From: Pseudovibrio exalbescens
GTDB lineage: Bacteria; Pseudomonadota; Alphaproteobacteria; Rhizobiales; Stappiaceae
NCBI RefSeq assembly: GCF_028737195.1
Contig: NZ_JAQZAJ010000001.1
Location: 1,040,050-1,104,049 of the forward strand
Direction of reading: 5' to 3'
Length of the DNA: 64,000 nucleotides
Shown: piece by piece, positions 19,003 through 27,824 of the stretch
How positions within the stretch are numbered: position 1 is the first letter of the stretch
How the letters are laid out: each line of letters starts with the position of its first letter
Made by a program: the position numbers and the translations under genes
The notes under the pieces: model-generated
Database searches by the model: none
Seen by the model: the letters and a program-made list of their open reading frames with translations, nothing else
What the model was told of the DNA's origin: nothing

Positions 19003-19950
19003 ATGAACAATCTTCGCCGATTAAAACTGCGCCATCTGGAGGCATTCGTTGAAGTTGCACGATTGAGTAGCGTCAGCCGAGCTGCGGAGGTCTTGAACCT
19101 CACCCAACCAGCCGTGACACGCACAATCCGCGAACTTGAGGAGATTTGCGGCCGCCCACTGATCGAGAAAGACGGGCGCGGCATAAAGATCTCACAGTTT
19201 GGCGAAATGTTCCTCAAGCACGCAGGTACAAGCCTTTCCGCGGCACGAAACGGCATAAACGCTCTGGCCCAGTTTAGCGTGGCCGACGGACCAATGATCC
19301 GGCTGGGTGCCCTACCAACAGTCTCTGCTGCTATCGTTCCGCAAGCTGTCGCGAGATATCTTCAGTCCGGCATGCGCAATCGATTGCACATAGTAACGGG
19401 TGAAAACAAGGTTCTCCTCGATCAGCTCCGGAACGGTGAACTAGACATGGTTATGGGCCGGCTACCTGCGCCCGAAAACATGCAGAACCTGACATTTGAT
19501 CCGCTTTACAGAGAACGCGTGGTTTTTGCGGTGGACGCCAACCATCCTCTTGCGAAAACCCTGCAGTTATCCATTGAGCAGTTCAACGATTATCCTGTCT
19601 TGCTGCCTTCAGCCGCCTCGATAATCCGGCCGTTTGTTGATCGCCTTTTCATCGAGCAAGGCATCCCTGAACCCATTCATGCAATCGAGACAGTGTCGGA
19701 TTCCTTTGGCCGAGCTTTTACCCGGGACCATCAGGCAATCTGGATTATCTCACGAGGGGTTATCGCCGCCGAAATTGCGTCTGGGCAGTTCGTTGAACTG
19801 CCGATTGACACCTCATCAACACGAGGAGCGGTCGGCCTCGTCACCCGATCCGATCAGCAACAGGGTCCCGCTTCCCTATTCTTTTCCGAAATACTGAAAG
19901 ACATCAGCTCAGAGGGCTTTGCACAGCCAACAGAACTCGCTGAGGCTTGA
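19003..19950 (+). CDS. pcaQ: LysR family regulator, PcaQ-like (pca operon activator)
   Basis: A 315-residue LysR protein whose opening LRRLKLRHLEAFVEVARLSSVSRAAEVLNLTQPAVTRTIRELE is characteristic of PcaQ and GbpR-type regulators. The effector domain follows with PLIEKDGRGIKISQFGE. PcaQ activates pcaDCHGB in rhizobia in response to a carboxymuconolactone-type intermediate. That operon lies 4-8 kb to the right, separated by a TRAP transporter, which supports the name. The ATG at 19003 gives the expected N-terminus; frame extension to 18949 adds nothing conserved. Confidence 0.78.
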   Translation: MNNLRRLKLRHLEAFVEVARLSSVSRAAEVLNLTQPAVTRTIRELEEICGRPLIEKDGRGIKISQFGEMFLKHAGTSLSAARNGINALAQFSVADGPMIRLGALPTVSAAIVPQAVARYLQSGMRNRLHIVTGENKVLLDQLRNGELDMVMGRLPAPENMQNLTFDPLYRERVVFAVDANHPLAKTLQLSIEQFNDYPVLLPSAASIIRPFVDRLFIEQGIPEPIHAIETVSDSFGRAFTRDHQAIWIISRGVIAAEIASGQFVELPIDTSSTRGAVGLVTRSDQQQGPASLFFSEILKDISSEGFAQPTELAEA

Positions 19951-20151
19951 CCTCGCCCCCGCTCATCCATATCCAATCCGGCATGATACGAGCCGAAAAA
20001 CAAATTTTACGCACCAAACGCGACATGGAATAGATAGAGAGATCTACGTAGTTCATCGGGGAGCGATGGGTTATATTTTGCCGAGAACTGAGCCGTGCAG
20101 GTCCGTCTCTGGTTTTTGTAGCTGCATGCACATATTCGGAGTCACGCATTC

Positions 20152-20171
20152 AACCAGAGGTTAGGTTTACC
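20152..20171. promoter_or_regulatory. Candidate operator upstream of the TRAP transporter
   Basis: The sequence AACC-AGA-GGTT is a perfect short inverted repeat followed at once by GGT-TT-ACC, 55-75 bp before dctP. It resembles the AACC-N4-GGTT core reported for rhizobial PcaQ sites but has a 3-base spacer. Assignment to PcaQ is speculative. Confidence 0.3.
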
Positions 20172-20225
20172 TGATATGGCACCTGACTACTGTAGCGTCG
20201 TAGTTTCCGATTTTGGGAGGATACC

Positions 20226-21269
20226 ATGAAGACACTGGGTGCATTATCAATGTTGGCGGCCTCCGCGCTTCCTGCAATTTTTTCTGTCGGCGCAGCGAAC
20301 GCAGCAGACTATACATTCAAGCTGCATCACTTCCTAAGCAACAAAGCCCCGGCGCATGCGCAGATGCTTGAACCTTGGGCGCGGGCTGTAGAGGAGAAGT
20401 CAGGGGGTAAAGTTTCCATTGAAATATTCCCCTCCATGACACTCGGCGGGCGCCCTCCTGAACTTGTCTCTCAAGCGCGCGACGGCGTGGTTGATCTTGT
20501 CTGGACGTTGAACGGCTACACACCGGGTCTCTTCCCTCGCACAGAGGTGATGGAGCTCCCACTCGTCTACGTCAACGACCCCAAGGCGGCCAATCTGGCG
20601 CTCAATGATCTTTTTGAGAGCGACCTAAAACAAGAGTACAAAGGCCTAGAGGTGATGTTCCTGCACGTGCACGCAGGTAACGGCATTCAAATGCGGGACA
20701 AGGAAGTTCACAGTCCGGAAGATCTAGCGGGCACAGCCCTTCGCACGCCGTCTCGCACTGGCGCATGGGTCATTGAGGCACTTGGCGCGTCGCCCGCTGC
20801 CATGCCAGTGCCTGACCTGCCACAGGCATTGCAAAAGGGCGTTATTGACGGCGCGTTCATTCCTTGGGAAATCATCCCTCCGCTCAAGATTCAGGAGCAG
20901 ACTCAATACCAGATCGAAGGCGCTGCCAACGCACGCTTTGGCACTGCTGTCTTTCAGGTTTCCATGAACAAGGCTCGATGGGACAGCCTGCCCAACGATG
21001 TACAGCAGGCCTTTCGTGAGGCTTCCAACGAAGAATGGCTGGCACAGGTTGGGGAGATCTGGCGCAACGCAGATGACTTCGGCATTAGTCTCGCAGAACA
21101 GGCCGGAAACACTCATATCATCCTGACTGAAGAGGAAACCGCGGTATTTAATGAGGCCCTGGCGCCCGTCGTCGATCGCTGGGTGGCGGAGGTCAGCTCA
21201 AAAGGTATTGACGGCCCGGCCTTGGTTGAGAAAGCCCGCGCAGCCATCGCAAAACACAGCGGCCAATAA
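20226..21269 (+). CDS. dctP: TRAP transporter substrate-binding subunit DctP
   Basis: A 347-residue periplasmic binding protein of the DctP family with a Sec signal peptide (MKTLGALSMLAASALP to ANAAD). Family features include the helix WARAVEEKSGGKVSIEIFP and the LRTPSRTGAWVIEALGASP segment, whose Arg binds the carboxylate of organic-acid ligands. It is the first of three overlapping or nearly abutting genes (dctP, dctQ, dctM) forming one tripartite Na+-coupled uptake system. The position between pcaQ and the pca operon suggests an aromatic acid such as protocatechuate or 4-hydroxybenzoate as ligand (inference). Strong Shine-Dalgarno TGGGAGG before the ATG. Confidence 0.92.
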   Translation: MKTLGALSMLAASALPAIFSVGAANAADYTFKLHHFLSNKAPAHAQMLEPWARAVEEKSGGKVSIEIFPSMTLGGRPPELVSQARDGVVDLVWTLNGYTPGLFPRTEVMELPLVYVNDPKAANLALNDLFESDLKQEYKGLEVMFLHVHAGNGIQMRDKEVHSPEDLAGTALRTPSRTGAWVIEALGASPAAMPVPDLPQALQKGVIDGAFIPWEIIPPLKIQEQTQYQIEGAANARFGTAVFQVSMNKARWDSLPNDVQQAFREASNEEWLAQVGEIWRNADDFGISLAEQAGNTHIILTEEETAVFNEALAPVVDRWVAEVSSKGIDGPALVEKARAAIAKHSGQ

Positions 21270-21271
21270 GA

Positions 21272-21796
21272 ATGACTGCCACTCGGCCTCCACACCGGAC
21301 TGCCAGCCTGAAACGGCTGGCAGAACTGAGCATAACTGGCTGGGCAATGGTTGGCGGCGTCCTGTTGCTGCTGGTGGTCGCCGTCAATATGATCTCCGTG
21401 ATCGGGGGCATTTTTGGCCATCCATTTCCTGGGGACTTTGAACTTACGGAAATGGGCGTTGCCATTGCTGCATTTTCATTCCTTCCTTACTGCCAGTTGA
21501 AAGATGCCAATGTGACAGCAGATGTTTTTACAGCCCGTGCATCCATTCGCATCAAGGCCGTGCTCTCCCTTGTTGCCTCACTTATTGCACTCGGGTTTGC
21601 CCTGCTTCTTTTATGGCGCATGTATCTGGGTATGGAGGATCAGCGGCTTTACGAGTACACCACAACAATCCTTCAAATCCCACATTGGCTCGCCTTTGTT
21701 CCGATCCTCATCTCTTTGGCTTTGCTGTCTATTGCGGCAGTGATTTCGCTCTTGAACGCCACCACAACTGCTTTGACGCGGTACCCGTATGGCTGA
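21272..21796 (+). CDS. dctQ: TRAP transporter small permease DctQ
   Basis: A 174-residue four-helix membrane protein of the DctQ family, with the conserved motif FPYCQLKDANVTADVF-like segment (FLPYCQLKDANVTADVFT) between helices 2 and 3. It forms the membrane complex with DctM. It starts 2 bp after dctP and overlaps the start of dctM by 8 bp, so the three subunits are translated together. Confidence 0.92.
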   Translation: MTATRPPHRTASLKRLAELSITGWAMVGGVLLLLVVAVNMISVIGGIFGHPFPGDFELTEMGVAIAAFSFLPYCQLKDANVTADVFTARASIRIKAVLSLVASLIALGFALLLLWRMYLGMEDQRLYEYTTTILQIPHWLAFVPILISLALLSIAAVISLLNATTTALTRYPYG

Positions 21797-23147
21797 ATCT
21801 CTCACCCTCGGCATTGGTGGTTTGTTGGTTCTCATTCTGCTGATTGGCATTCGGATTCCCATTGCCTATGCCATGATCATCGTCGGGGGCATTGGCATTT
21901 CCCTTATCAACGGCCCTCAACTTCTGCTCAGCCAGCTCAAGACACTCGCCTACGGCCAGTTCTCCATCTACGATCTGTCGGTCGTGCCACTGTTCGTTTT
22001 AATGGGTGCATTGGCCGCCAAGACAGGCTTGAGCCAAGCGCTGTTTCGCGCAGCGAATGCCTGGCTTGGCTGGCTGCGAGGCGGAACAGCCATGGCGGCG
22101 ATCGCCTCCTGTGCAGGCTTCGGTGCGATCTGCGGCTCATCACTTGCAACGGCCTCCACAATGGGCAAGGTCGCTCTACCTGAACTGCGGCGCTACAACT
22201 ATTCTGGCGCCTTGGCCACTGGCACACTGGCGGCCGGCGGCGTTCTTGGAATTCTCATACCCCCCTCCGTGGTACTCATCATCTACTCCATCATCGTGGA
22301 AGCAAACATCGTCACGATGTTCGTGGCAGCCTTTATTCCCGGTGCACTGGCCGTCATTCTGTTCCTGCTCACCATTGCGCTTTATGTACTGATCAACCCC
22401 ACGGCTGGACCAAAGGGTGGTGCGGGCAGCAGGGAAGAATTCGTTGCAGCAACGGTAGGAATGATACCTGTGCTGATTGTGTTCGGACTGGTGATCGGCG
22501 GCATTTATATTGGTCTTTACAACCCCACTCCAGCCGCGGCCGTTGGCGTCTTTCTCGTGCTGTGCTTTGGCCTCATCCAGCGTAAGATCAACTTCCGAGT
22601 GATGGGGGAAGCGCTTCGGGAGACGGCCAGCACCTCTGGAATGATCTACTTGATCCTGCTCGGTGCGGAACTCTTGAAGATCTTCATGTCGCGCAGCGGC
22701 TTGCCACAAGAGGCGGCGGCATGGGTTGCAGCGAGCGGGTTGGAGCCAATGACCGTTCTCGTTCTGCTCCTCATTGCCCTGATCCTGCTCGGTTGCTTGA
22801 TGGATAGCCTTTCCATGATGCTTCTGGTGATACCCTTCTTTTGGCCAGTCCTGTCGGAGATGAATGGCGGCATCTATCAAATGGCCGAGGGCTCGGGCTA
22901 TGGCATGAGCACTGAAGACTTGAAGGTCTGGTTTGGCATTCTGGCACTCATTGTTGTGGAACTGGGGCTGATCACACCACCAGTCGGTATGAATGTGTTC
23001 GTCATATCGGCGCTTGCCCGCGACATTCCCATGATTGAAACATTCAAGGGCGTCCTGCCATTCTTCATGGCGGAGATCATACGGGTCATAATTTTGCTGA
23101 GTTTTCCGGCACTGGTCCTGTGGTTGCCGCATGTACTTAGCGGCTAA
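21789..23147 (+). CDS. dctM: TRAP transporter large permease DctM
   Basis: A 452-residue permease of the DctM family (about 12 helices). Typical segments are GFGAICGSSLATASTMGKVALPELRRYNY, the pivot around GGVLGILIPPSVVLIIYSI, and VVELGLITPPVGMNVFVI near the end. It is the Na+-driven elevator-type carrier of the TRAP system. It is the last gene of the dctPQM operon and is followed by a strong terminator. Confidence 0.94.
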   Translation: MAESLTLGIGGLLVLILLIGIRIPIAYAMIIVGGIGISLINGPQLLLSQLKTLAYGQFSIYDLSVVPLFVLMGALAAKTGLSQALFRAANAWLGWLRGGTAMAAIASCAGFGAICGSSLATASTMGKVALPELRRYNYSGALATGTLAAGGVLGILIPPSVVLIIYSIIVEANIVTMFVAAFIPGALAVILFLLTIALYVLINPTAGPKGGAGSREEFVAATVGMIPVLIVFGLVIGGIYIGLYNPTPAAAVGVFLVLCFGLIQRKINFRVMGEALRETASTSGMIYLILLGAELLKIFMSRSGLPQEAAAWVAASGLEPMTVLVLLLIALILLGCLMDSLSMMLLVIPFFWPVLSEMNGGIYQMAEGSGYGMSTEDLKVWFGILALIVVELGLITPPVGMNVFVISALARDIPMIETFKGVLPFFMAEIIRVIILLSFPALVLWLPHVLSG

Positions 23148-23162
23148 CCCAGTATGCCCAAC

Positions 23163-23195
23163 AAAAAACCTCGCAAGCTAAACTGCGAGGTTTTT
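23163..23195. terminator. Bidirectional rho-independent terminator after dctM
   Basis: The hairpin AAAAACCTCGCA-loop-TGCGAGGTTTTT is flanked by A- and T-runs. It separates the rightward TRAP operon from the leftward YbjN-domain gene. Confidence 0.9.
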
Positions 23196-23279
23196 CAGTT
23201 TCAGTTCTGAAAACAGAGAATTTCGATGCCACTGCGTCTTTGACACATCTAAGCAGCAAACCGCATCTTCCGACTTGGC

Positions 23280-23753
23280 TCAGGCCTCGGTTTCCTCAAT
23301 GTGATTGATGAACTGGCCAACAGCCACGCGCCACCAATCAACAGCGTCTTCGAAATTTTCTTCTGTAAGGCCACCCTTTGTGGTGACAAAGTACTCAAGG
23401 TAAGGATCGCGTTCATCGTCGATATAGGCCTTACCGACAATACGCTCTTCATTCCATGTATTGATGCTGTCCATATCAATACCGTTTTCCAGATCCCATA
23501 CTGCGCTGAACTGGATGCCATTACAGTCCTTGCCCTCAGTGCAGCCATAGAAATAGATGCTGTAACGCACACCTGAAACAGAGCTGCGGATCATCGGGTC
23601 CCCTTGGTGATCTTTCTCAAGCTTGGCCTGATAGCCAAGGTCACGCATGGCATCAGCCATACCGATCGGATCATTGGCGTTAATGTCCTTCGCCGAAGCC
23701 ATATGGGTGTATGCCATGGCAGCAGCGAAGACTAGAGCAGCGGTTTTCTTCAT
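23280..23753 (-). CDS. Exported YbjN domain protein
   Basis: A 157-residue protein with a Sec signal peptide (MKKTAALVFAAAMAYTHMASA). It is followed by a YbjN-like (type III secretion chaperone-like fold) domain: MADAMRDLGYQAKLEKDHQGDPMIRSSV, a strand with two cysteines (YGCTEGKDCNGIQF), and NTWNEERIVGKAYIDDERDPYLEYFV. YbjN domain proteins in alphaproteobacteria are periplasmic and of unknown function. The ATG at 23753, preceded by GAGGAT, is chosen because it opens the signal peptide; the frame extends 42 codons further upstream without meaning. Confidence 0.82.
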   Translation of the reverse strand: MKKTAALVFAAAMAYTHMASAKDINANDPIGMADAMRDLGYQAKLEKDHQGDPMIRSSVSGVRYSIYFYGCTEGKDCNGIQFSAVWDLENGIDMDSINTWNEERIVGKAYIDDERDPYLEYFVTTKGGLTEENFEDAVDWWRVAVGQFINHIEETEA

Positions 23754-23906
23754 ATCCTCAACCTGTAGTTTTTTGTGCCCAAAATCTCTAGCATTTGAAA
23801 AAATCGCAAGTCCAGTGAGCAGCCGAACCCGTGCAACTACTCTACAGAAAAAAGCCACGCATCTGGAGCTGCGCAGCATTGTACCCGATCTTTCGAACAG
23901 ATTTAT

Positions 23907-24959
23907 TCACTCTGCACCAATTGCCTCTACCTCAAGTAACAGCTTCTCACCAACGGCTAGACTCTTAGCTGCAACACACAACATTTGAGGTAGAATCATC
24001 CACTCCAGCATCCAGGCACTACCAGACCGTTCCTGTTCATGCAGAAGGCTGTGATGGACACCAGCAATTTGCGTCGCATTGAATCTGGCCAAAGCGATGA
24101 GAAGCTCCGCCTTCACCGGATTTTTTTTATGCGCCATCGCGGAAGAACCGCCTCCCCCACCTAGCCTTATCTCCTCAACGCCCTGCTGAGCCATGAGAGA
24201 AACGTCCTGACCTATTTTGCCAAGCTGGGCTGTCAGGTGCGACACCAACTCGGCAAGGCGGGAAAACGACACTCTGTCGGTGTGCCACGCAGATCCGGGG
24301 TCCGCCAGTGACAGCTCTTTCGCCAAGGCTTTGGCGAACACATCCTCTTTCCCATCAAAACCATTCCGCGTGCCGACAGGGCCACCGAACTGCAAAGCGA
24401 ATGCGTTTTCGCGATGAGACTGAAGGTCCGCTTTCAACCGCTGCAAGGGCCGTTGCCAGTTTGAAAGCCGGTCATGAACCGTTATAGGCACGGCGGCTTG
24501 CATCCGAGTGCGCGCCATCAAGGACGCAGCCCCAAACTGCTGATCTAGGACGTCTAGTGCTTTGGCCACATTGGCAATGCGGCCCTCGAGAATGGTGAGG
24601 GCCTCGCGAAAACTCAACACCAACGCTGTGTCCAACACATCCTGACTGGTGAGGCCACTATGGAGAAACTCGGCAGCTTCCCCTGCTACATGGCGGCGCA
24701 GTTGGCTTACGAACTCCGGAACGATCACTCCATCACGAAGTTGTCCAGCTGCGATTTTTTCCAGTTGGGGGCGGAAGCTGGCGGCTTTTTCAACGATGGC
24801 GTCCGCGTGGATCCGATCAATCATGCCGCTGGATGCCATGGCTTTGGCCGCTGCCACCTCATAAGCAAGCGCGTGGTTTAAGATCGTTCGAGCGCTAAAA
24901 AGGCTGGCAACAGCTTCCTCCTGAAACAAGGAAGCGGCAAAGAAGTCATTTGCCATCAT
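23907..24959 (-). CDS. pcaB: 3-carboxy-cis,cis-muconate cycloisomerase PcaB
   Basis: A 350-residue enzyme of the fumarase/aspartase superfamily that converts 3-carboxy-cis,cis-muconate to 4-carboxymuconolactone. The superfamily signature appears as GGGGSSAMAHKKNPVK, with the first conserved block LHSGLTSQDVLDTALVLSF. The length matches the shorter rhizobial PcaB form (about 350 rather than 450 residues). It is the last gene of the leftward pcaDCHGB operon, 48 bp after pcaG. Confidence 0.93.
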   Translation of the reverse strand: MMANDFFAASLFQEEAVASLFSARTILNHALAYEVAAAKAMASSGMIDRIHADAIVEKAASFRPQLEKIAAGQLRDGVIVPEFVSQLRRHVAGEAAEFLHSGLTSQDVLDTALVLSFREALTILEGRIANVAKALDVLDQQFGAASLMARTRMQAAVPITVHDRLSNWQRPLQRLKADLQSHRENAFALQFGGPVGTRNGFDGKEDVFAKALAKELSLADPGSAWHTDRVSFSRLAELVSHLTAQLGKIGQDVSLMAQQGVEEIRLGGGGGSSAMAHKKNPVKAELLIALARFNATQIAGVHHSLLHEQERSGSAWMLEWMILPQMLCVAAKSLAVGEKLLLEVEAIGAE

Positions 24960-25007
24960 GTCTTCATTCCATCAAAGCATCGGCCTGCGCGCATTGCACC
25001 ATCCCAT

Positions 25008-25619
25008 CTATATGTCAAAGAACACCGTTTCATTGTCTCCTTGAAGGTAGATATCGAGGGCGTAACCACCATCAATTTTCCCGGCAATCAAGGTCTGGAT
25101 CCGGTGCTTGTGCTCAATGCGCTGCAGAACCGGATCGACTGCATTGGCCTCATCTTCATCAGCGAAGTAGAGCCGGGTATTGAGTCCGAGATTGATGCCA
25201 CGGGCGACGATCCACAAACTGATGTGAGGTGCTTGCATGCGCCCATCTGGAAAGGGAACCTGACCCGGCTTGATGGTTTCAAACTGGAAAACACCCGTTT
25301 CCATGTCCACCGGTTGGCGTCCCCAACCCGTGAAGCGCGGATCTGCGTCCCCTCTTGGTTCTTCAGGGCTATTGTAAAGACCATCGGCGTCGGCCTGCCA
25401 GATTTCGACCATGGCGTCTTTGATCGTCGCGCCGGCCCCATCAAAGATACGCCCGGACACGACAATTCTCTCGCCCTTGGCACCTTCCGCAACCATGGAG
25501 CTGCCCAAGTCCCGCGCATAGATACCGTCATTGCCGATAAAGTTGGGGGTGCAGCCAATATGCAAGTAAGGGCCCGCAGTTTGGGATGGGGTTTCCTTAA
25601 GATACTCAAACTTGACCAC
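25008..25619 (-). CDS. pcaG: Protocatechuate 3,4-dioxygenase alpha subunit PcaG
   Basis: A 203-residue intradiol dioxygenase subunit. It has the family opening FEYLKETPSQTAGPYLHIGC, the ATIKDAMVEIWQADADGLY segment and PHISLWIVARGINLGLNTRLYF. The alpha subunit lacks the complete Tyr/His iron site, which PcaH supplies. The start is a GTG at 25619, one base after the pcaH stop and about ten bases after GGAGGG inside the end of pcaH; the frame continues upstream into pcaH without relevance. It acts with PcaH to open the protocatechuate ring between the two hydroxyls. Confidence 0.92.
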   Translation of the reverse strand: MVKFEYLKETPSQTAGPYLHIGCTPNFIGNDGIYARDLGSSMVAEGAKGERIVVSGRIFDGAGATIKDAMVEIWQADADGLYNSPEEPRGDADPRFTGWGRQPVDMETGVFQFETIKPGQVPFPDGRMQAPHISLWIVARGINLGLNTRLYFADEDEANAVDPVLQRIEHKHRIQTLIAGKIDGGYALDIYLQGDNETVFFDI

Positions 25620-25620
25620 C

Positions 25621-26352
25621 TCAGTTGCCCTCCATGCGATTTTCAAAAAGGGTCGATCTGCGCCCTCGAAGCACCACATCAAAACGATAGGCCCGCGCGT
25701 TCATGGGAATGGTGTTGTTCATGTCCAGCTTGGCGGTGAGCATGTCGATTGCATCGGGATCGCCGATTGTATTGACGATCGGGCATAGTGCGATGTGCGG
25801 ATCGCCCTCAAAATACATCTGCGAAATCAGCCGCTGCGCGAAACCACTGCCAAACAGGGAGAAATGGATGTGAGCGGGACGCCAGTCGTTCACTCCATTT
25901 GGCCAGGGGTAAGGACCAGGCTTGATGGTGCGGAAGGCATAGTAGCCCTCCTCATCGGTCAATACCCGGCCACACCCGCCGAAGTTTGGATCAAGCGGGG
26001 CAAGGTACCCGTCTTTCTTGTGCCGATAGCGCCCACCCGCATTGGCCTGCCAAACTTCGATCAGCACGTTGGGGACTGGGCGTGCGTTCTCAGCCAACAC
26101 CCGACCGTGAACGATAATACGTTCACCCAGCGCACTTTCTCCCGGCCTTGCGCAGTTCAGGATCAAGTCAGCATCCAGCTCACCCAAGGCGCTGTGGCCG
26201 AATACGGGACCTGTGGTCTCACTCAGTGTGCTACCAAGGGACACAAGAGGCTTTTGCGGCGACCGCAGCACGCTGGTCTTGTACTCAGGTGTGTAGGCCT
26301 TTGGATGCCAACTCCTGTCACGCGGATAAAATGCGCCAAGCGCTTTTGTCAT
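25621..26352 (-). CDS. pcaH: Protocatechuate 3,4-dioxygenase beta subunit PcaH
   Basis: A 243-residue catalytic subunit of protocatechuate 3,4-dioxygenase. The nonheme Fe(III) ligands are visible as Tyr in GGRYRHK, Tyr in [10 protein letters not shown], and the two His of [11 protein letters not shown]. The N-terminal region [24 protein letters not shown] is typical of the beta subunit. It overlaps the end of pcaC by 4 bp and is followed immediately by pcaG, so the stoichiometric partners are translationally coupled. Confidence 0.95.
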   Translation of the reverse strand: MTKALGAFYPRDRSWHPKAYTPEYKTSVLRSPQKPLVSLGSTLSETTGPVFGHSALGELDADLILNCARPGESALGERIIVHGRVLAENARPVPNVLIEVWQANAGGRYRHKKDGYLAPLDPNFGGCGRVLTDEEGYYAFRTIKPGPYPWPNGVNDWRPAHIHFSLFGSGFAQRLISQMYFEGDPHIALCPIVNTIGDPDAIDMLTAKLDMNNTIPMNARAYRFDVVLRGRRSTLFENRMEGN

Positions 26353-26747
26353 GATCCAGTCCCCTCTCCATCTGCCTCATCAAAGATGTTCTTGGCGATC
26401 TTTATTGCGCTGTTTGCAGCCGGAACCCCGGCATAGATGGCCACGTGAAGCAAGGCCTCCCGAACATCTTCACGGCTTGCCCCGGTATTCACTGTGGCCC
26501 GGATGTGCATGGCAAGCTCCTCTTCGTGCCCCAACGCAGCAAGAAGCGCAATTGTAACAATGGAGCGGTCCCTAGGCTGCCAGTCACTTCTGGACCAAAC
26601 AGAACCCCATGCCGCCTCGGTGATCAGGTCCTGAAACGGTTCATCAAAAGAACTCTTGCTCCTCTCGGCTTGATCTACGTGCGCAGTGCCCAATACCCGC
26701 CGACGCGTTTCCATGCCTTGGCGGTGTCTTTCCGACTTGTTTTTCAT
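26349..26747 (-). CDS. pcaC: 4-carboxymuconolactone decarboxylase PcaC
   Basis: A 132-residue CMD-family protein with [41 protein letters not shown], including the conserved Glu and His of the active site. It decarboxylates 4-carboxymuconolactone to the 3-oxoadipate enol-lactone. It is a stand-alone PcaC, not fused to PcaD as in some actinobacteria. It follows pcaD without a gap and overlaps pcaH by 4 bp. Confidence 0.93.
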   Translation of the reverse strand: MKNKSERHRQGMETRRRVLGTAHVDQAERSKSSFDEPFQDLITEAAWGSVWSRSDWQPRDRSIVTIALLAALGHEEELAMHIRATVNTGASREDVREALLHVAIYAGVPAANSAIKIAKNIFDEADGEGTGS

Positions 26748-27554
26748 CTAGCTTTGTCCTTGCACATGCACCTTGGCAACGAACTGCGCCAGTAACTGCG
26801 CAATCGCGTCAGGCTGTTCCACGCAAGGCAGGTGCCCGGCGTATTCGATCATTTCGAAGGAAGAGCCGGAGATTTTCTCCTGCATGTCCATCACCACTTC
26901 TGGGGGTGTTGAACCATCTTCATCACCACACAGACACAGGGTTGGCACGGTGATTGACTGGAGCACCTCGGTAAGGTCAGCATCTCTGATGGCCTCGCAT
27001 GTGCCCAAGTACCCATCGAGAGCCGTGCGCACCAACATACTGCGGTAACCCGAAACCTGTTCTTGGCAGGAACTGCGAAATCCGCTGGAAAACCATCGCT
27101 CCAAAACAGGCTCCGCGAGCGCGGCAATGCCATCCTTGCGGATCAGATCAATACGGTCCTGCCACATCTGAGCAGTACCGATTTTGGCGGCCGTATCGCA
27201 TAGGACCAAGCCCGCAACGAGGTCCGGTCGCTTGCGCCAAATCTCCAGTGCGATCAAGCCGCCGACCGACAAGCCGCAGAGCACCACCCCATCGAAGCCA
27301 GTTTTGGTCAGAAGTCCAATAAGATCATCGGCATGACGGCCAATGGAGTAGGCATCCGTGCCTTCCTCTGAGAGGCCATGGCCGCGCTTGTCATAGCGCA
27401 GTGTGGACCAACCATCTCCAAGCCGTGCGCAGACACCCGTCCAAATCCGAAAGTCACTGCCCAATGAGTTGATAAACACAAGAGGCGGTGGCCCCTTTTC
27501 AACTCTTTGAATGGCACAGTGCAACACAACACCATTTGTTTCGATGAACTCCAT
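26748..27554 (-). CDS. pcaD: 3-oxoadipate enol-lactonase PcaD
   Basis: A 268-residue alpha/beta hydrolase that opens the enol-lactone to 3-oxoadipate. The nucleophile elbow GLSVGGL carries Ser, and the catalytic His lies in YAGHLPCVEQPD near the C-terminus. The opening NGVVLHCAIQRVEKGPPPLVFINSLGSDFRIW is typical of PcaD. It is the first gene of the operon, divergent from pobA across 270 bp. No 3-oxoadipate CoA-transferase or thiolase (pcaIJF) is in the window, so the last steps must be encoded elsewhere. Confidence 0.93.
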   Translation of the reverse strand: MEFIETNGVVLHCAIQRVEKGPPPLVFINSLGSDFRIWTGVCARLGDGWSTLRYDKRGHGLSEEGTDAYSIGRHADDLIGLLTKTGFDGVVLCGLSVGGLIALEIWRKRPDLVAGLVLCDTAAKIGTAQMWQDRIDLIRKDGIAALAEPVLERWFSSGFRSSCQEQVSGYRSMLVRTALDGYLGTCEAIRDADLTEVLQSITVPTLCLCGDEDGSTPPEVVMDMQEKISGSSFEMIEYAGHLPCVEQPDAIAQLLAQFVAKVHVQGQS

Positions 27555-27623
27555 GGCATCCTCCTCATGAGGGAGATTTACATGCAGCTTTGCATATGAA
27601 AAATGATATTCGAGGGCATTATC

Positions 27624-27639
27624 ATAACCGTAAAGCTAT
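27624..27639 (-). promoter_or_regulatory. Candidate PcaQ box upstream of pcaDCHGB
   Basis: Read on the minus strand, ATAGCT-TTAC-GGTTAT matches the rhizobial PcaQ consensus TTAACC-N4-GGTTAT perfectly in the right half and partly in the left. It lies about 70 bp before pcaD, where an activator site is expected. Confidence 0.4.
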
Positions 27640-27824
27640 GAATTTCAGTGAGCTGATTGCCTGATCGTTGGCTCCATGCCTAGGCTCAGGCATAGCACTT
27701 TCGTGATTAAACAGCGCCGATTTTTCATTATTCATTTTGAAATGACTATGCAATTTTCGATCAAAGCGAAGTCTATGAGTGCGATCAGGTTGGGAGACTT
27801 GCCGCACTTTGGGGAGGTTCAGGA

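Noticed and set aside
18711..19256. Leftward 181-codon frame across the pcaQ promoter
   Set aside because: Its first half is antisense to the LysR gene and the rest shows no recognisable domain or ribosome binding site.
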